NCBI GenBank assembly: GCA_964446285.1
Contig: CAYUNT010000093.1
Coordinates: 1-17,391, forward strand
Length of the DNA: 17,391 nt
Origin: CAYUNT01 sp964446285
GTDB taxonomy: Bacteria; Sumerlaeota; Sumerlaeia; SLMS01; CAYUNT01
Direction of reading: 5' to 3'
This document shows positions 15,393-17,391 of the stretch, one piece after another. A program made the position numbers and the translations under genes. The notes beneath the pieces are model-generated. The model ran no database searches. It was given only the letters and a program-made list of their open reading frames with translations, and was not told the origin of the DNA. Within the stretch, counting starts at the first letter, position 1. Each line of letters opens with the position of its first letter.

Positions 15393-17351
15393 CTATTCCA
15401 CCAGGAACCGGCAGCGGGCCTCGCTCCAGTCGGCTTGGCGCGTGAAATTGGCAAGGTCTTCATGCAGCGCGCCCACGTCGCGCGTGGACACAAACCCCTC
15501 CGGTCCCCAGAACTCGGTGTTCACGCCGTCGCGAAATAACGGCAGCGGCGTGCGAGTGGCAATTGCCACAACTTCTTCGATTCCAGGCGGCCCCTCGGCG
15601 TGGAATTTCACCTTCCACGATTCGGGGGGGATCAAAAACACTCTGCCACCCGGCACGTGGTTGTCCGGGCTTTCCGGGCGCGGGAAAAAGACGCGCACCC
15701 GCCCTGTGGTGCCAAAATTGAGCAGAGTCAAATAGCAGGTTTCCTCGGACCAGAAAGCAAACCGGATGAGATCGCCCATGCGGAGCGTCACCGAGGCCAC
15801 CGCGCTGGATTGAAGTTGCGCGCTCAGATCTTTGAGGCTGGGAAGCGGCCCGTCTGGCGATACGAGATGGAGCGCGATGCGGAACCCGGGCGGGCGGGCG
15901 GACAGCGCGGCGAGCATCTCGCTCAGCGCGCGAACCTCCGGCTGCATCCTCGCCGCCGGAAGCGCTTTCAGGCGTTGCGCCGTGGTGATTTCCGCCGAGC
16001 CTCGCGGACGCCGCCCGCGCCCGGAACCAACGCGCTCGGTTTCCGGCGGCGCGGGAACGAATCCCGCTCCTGCCCCCGGCTGCGCCCCCCCCAGTCCTCC
16101 CTGTCCTCCCTGCGCCGCAACGATAACTGACGGCTTGCGCCGGCTGATCCATACAAACATCAAACTGGCAAAAAGCGACACGCAGGCCAAAAGCCCGACG
16201 AGGATTATTGGCCAATTGCGCGATTCTGCCCAGAATCCCGCACGCCCCGGCGTGGCGGATGCCGCGTCCGCCTCGGCGCTGGCGGCTGTTGCCGGCGCGC
16301 CCGCTCCCGAGGCCGCACCGGCTCCGCTGGCGGGGGCCGACTGGGCGAAGGCAGCCTGGAAAGCCGCCTGCTGGCGCGCCCAACCATTGGCTTCGCCATT
16401 TGGGCCGGCCGGAGACAGGCTCATCAGCCCCATGGCGCCGCGTTCCACAACCGGGAAGAAGATGAACTGTCCATTTTCGTGTCCGGTGCCTGGGATCATG
16501 CCCATGTCCGGCTCCTGTTCGGAATTGGCCTTCACGGGTTCGCGCAGCGCCGCATACACGTCGGCCAAGGAAAATGGCCGCCCCAGGCTGGCTTTTTCCT
16601 CCAGAGTTTTTCGCAGATAGTAGTTGAACACAGAATGGCGGTTGTCGGGCGAACCGCCGTCCGCCACGGCGTGAAGATTGCCCGCCGTCAGACCCTGGCG
16701 GCTCTTGTTCATCAGGTTGTCCATCGTCGGGTTCAGGCCGCGCTCCATAAGCAGCGACCCGCCAAAGCAGGAATCCGTGACGACCAGCACCTTGCGCGCG
16801 CGCAGCGACTTGCACCAATCTTTCACTGTGGAATTGGGCAATCCGTCCAGCGGAGATTCCGATTCATGGTAATACCACTGCCCCATCTGCTTGCTGGGAT
16901 CGAAGTATCCATGACCCGAAAATGCGATGAGAACCGTGTCTTGCTCGCCCGCCATGCTGAAAAGAGCGTCAAACTGGTTGAGAATTTCCTTTCGCGATGC
17001 ACGGCGGTCGTAGAGCTCGATCACATTCGCGCGGTCGTAGCCGAATTTGCCGATCAAAAGGTCGCGAAATGCTTCAAGGTCGCTTCTGCACGAATGCAAA
17101 TCGGGAAAGATGTTGTCGTGAAGGTAGTCGTCGATCCCGATCATAAACAGCCATTGGCGCTGGAACGGATTCTTGAAGAGCACGGGCGCGGCGGCGCCGG
17201 AAGGAACAGCGGCGGAAGGAGCGGCAGCGCTGGACGGGCGGCCCGAGGCTCCTGCCTGATCTGGCGCCTGGCTTGTTCCGATGGCCACGTTTCTGTCTTG
17301 TGGTTCGCCTGCATTGGGGGATGGCTGGGCGGGGGCTGGCGGCCCCGCCAA
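15393..17351 (-). CDS. Caspase-like (peptidase C14) membrane protein with C-terminal DUF4384
   Basis: About 652 residues from the most upstream plausible start, a TTG at 17351. An Ala/Pro/Gln-rich N-terminus is followed by a caspase-fold domain at about 66-300. It carries the catalytic His147 (FSGHGYFD) and Cys195 (VTDSCFGG), so it should be an active cysteine protease. A second Ala/Gly/Pro linker follows, then one transmembrane segment at about 380-402 with SRRK directly after it, and a basic Gly/Arg linker. DUF4384 spans about 520-602, including MGDLIRFAFWSEE. Positive charge after the membrane segment predicts a cytoplasmic C-terminus and an extracytoplasmic caspase. That would need an N-terminal export signal: the frame just upstream (17352-17366) reads AALAV, but an in-frame TGA at 17367-17369 cuts it. 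True start uncertain; it may lie near or beyond the window end if there is a frameshift. Caspase-DUF4384 fusions are known in bacteria; the target is unknown. Confidence 0.85.
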   Translation of the reverse strand: MAGPPAPAQPSPNAGEPQDRNVAIGTSQAPDQAGASGRPSSAAAPSAAVPSGAAAPVLFKNPFQRQWLFMIGIDDYLHDNIFPDLHSCRSDLEAFRDLLIGKFGYDRANVIELYDRRASRKEILNQFDALFSMAGEQDTVLIAFSGHGYFDPSKQMGQWYYHESESPLDGLPNSTVKDWCKSLRARKVLVVTDSCFGGSLLMERGLNPTMDNLMNKSRQGLTAGNLHAVADGGSPDNRHSVFNYYLRKTLEEKASLGRPFSLADVYAALREPVKANSEQEPDMGMIPGTGHENGQFIFFPVVERGAMGLMSLSPAGPNGEANGWARQQAAFQAAFAQSAPASGAGAASGAGAPATAASAEADAASATPGRAGFWAESRNWPIILVGLLACVSLFASLMFVWISRRKPSVIVAAQGGQGGLGGAQPGAGAGFVPAPPETERVGSGRGRRPRGSAEITTAQRLKALPAARMQPEVRALSEMLAALSARPPGFRIALHLVSPDGPLPSLKDLSAQLQSSAVASVTLRMGDLIRFAFWSEETCYLTLLNFGTTGRVRVFFPRPESPDNHVPGGRVFLIPPESWKVKFHAEGPPGIEEVVAIATRTPLPLFRDGVNTEFWGPEGFVSTRDVGALHEDLANFTRQADWSEARCRFLVE

Positions 17352-17391
17352 TACCGCCAGCGCCGCTCAGGCCATTGGCAAGCGCCAGCCC

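Noticed and set aside
15460..16818. 452-codon open frame in another minus-strand frame of the caspase-like gene
   Set aside because: Low-complexity Arg/Gly-rich translation; the caspase His/Cys motifs and DUF4384 lie in the frame annotated instead.

Overview
This is a GC-rich bacterial window (about 60% GC by eye). It holds seven protein-coding genes that I can support, two of them running off or up to the window edges, plus two gene-poor gaps that contain structured repeats. No tRNA, rRNA, CRISPR array, transposase or phage gene was recognised. The mix of genes fits a large-genome, Gram-negative-type bacterium from a predatory, gliding or otherwise complex lineage: a giant secreted Ig-like/NHL protein, an MglA-type polarity GTPase with a roadblock/PATAN regulator, a caspase-fold protein fused to DUF4384, and hairpin-rich extragenic repeats. 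A phylum such as Sumerlaeota, Hydrogenedentota, Planctomycetota or Myxococcota is possible. I cannot name the species, and the phylum is inference.

Layout. 1-721 (minus): 5' three-quarters or more of a 3-hydroxyacyl-CoA dehydrogenase, cut by the window start. 722-1226: gap with a concentric palindromic element (950-1109) and a possible promoter. 1227-9107 (plus): giant secreted protein of about 2626 residues with an amidotransferase-like fold, CARDB/Ig-like repeats, an NHL-type propeller and a C-terminal Big_5-type domain. 9161-9670 (minus): orphan 169-residue protein in visibly less GC-rich DNA. 9671-10416: gap with a triple-hairpin extragenic repeat and a terminator-like hairpin. 10417-11718 and 11715-12317 (plus): a receiver-PATAN-roadblock protein and an MglA GTPase, overlapping by 4 bp. 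12407-14323 (plus): a large scaffold-like protein with a degenerate Hpt-like region, a helix-hairpin-helix and a coiled coil. 14497-15354 (plus): GalU-like nucleotidyltransferase. 15393-17351 (minus): caspase-like/DUF4384 membrane protein converging on galU.

How the genes may work together. The strongest functional unit is 10417-12317. In characterised systems MglA is controlled by a small separate roadblock protein, MglB. Here the roadblock domain is fused to a phospho-receiver and a PATAN (DUF4388) domain and is translationally coupled to the GTPase. The GTPase keeps all the residues known to matter in MglA (G21, R53, Q82, NKRD). The next gene's Hpt-like and HhH domains make it a candidate partner or effector, although a possible terminator lies between them. 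This three-gene block is my best candidate for an under-described system. The giant protein, GalU and the caspase-like protein are surface, envelope or stress functions with no demonstrated link to it.
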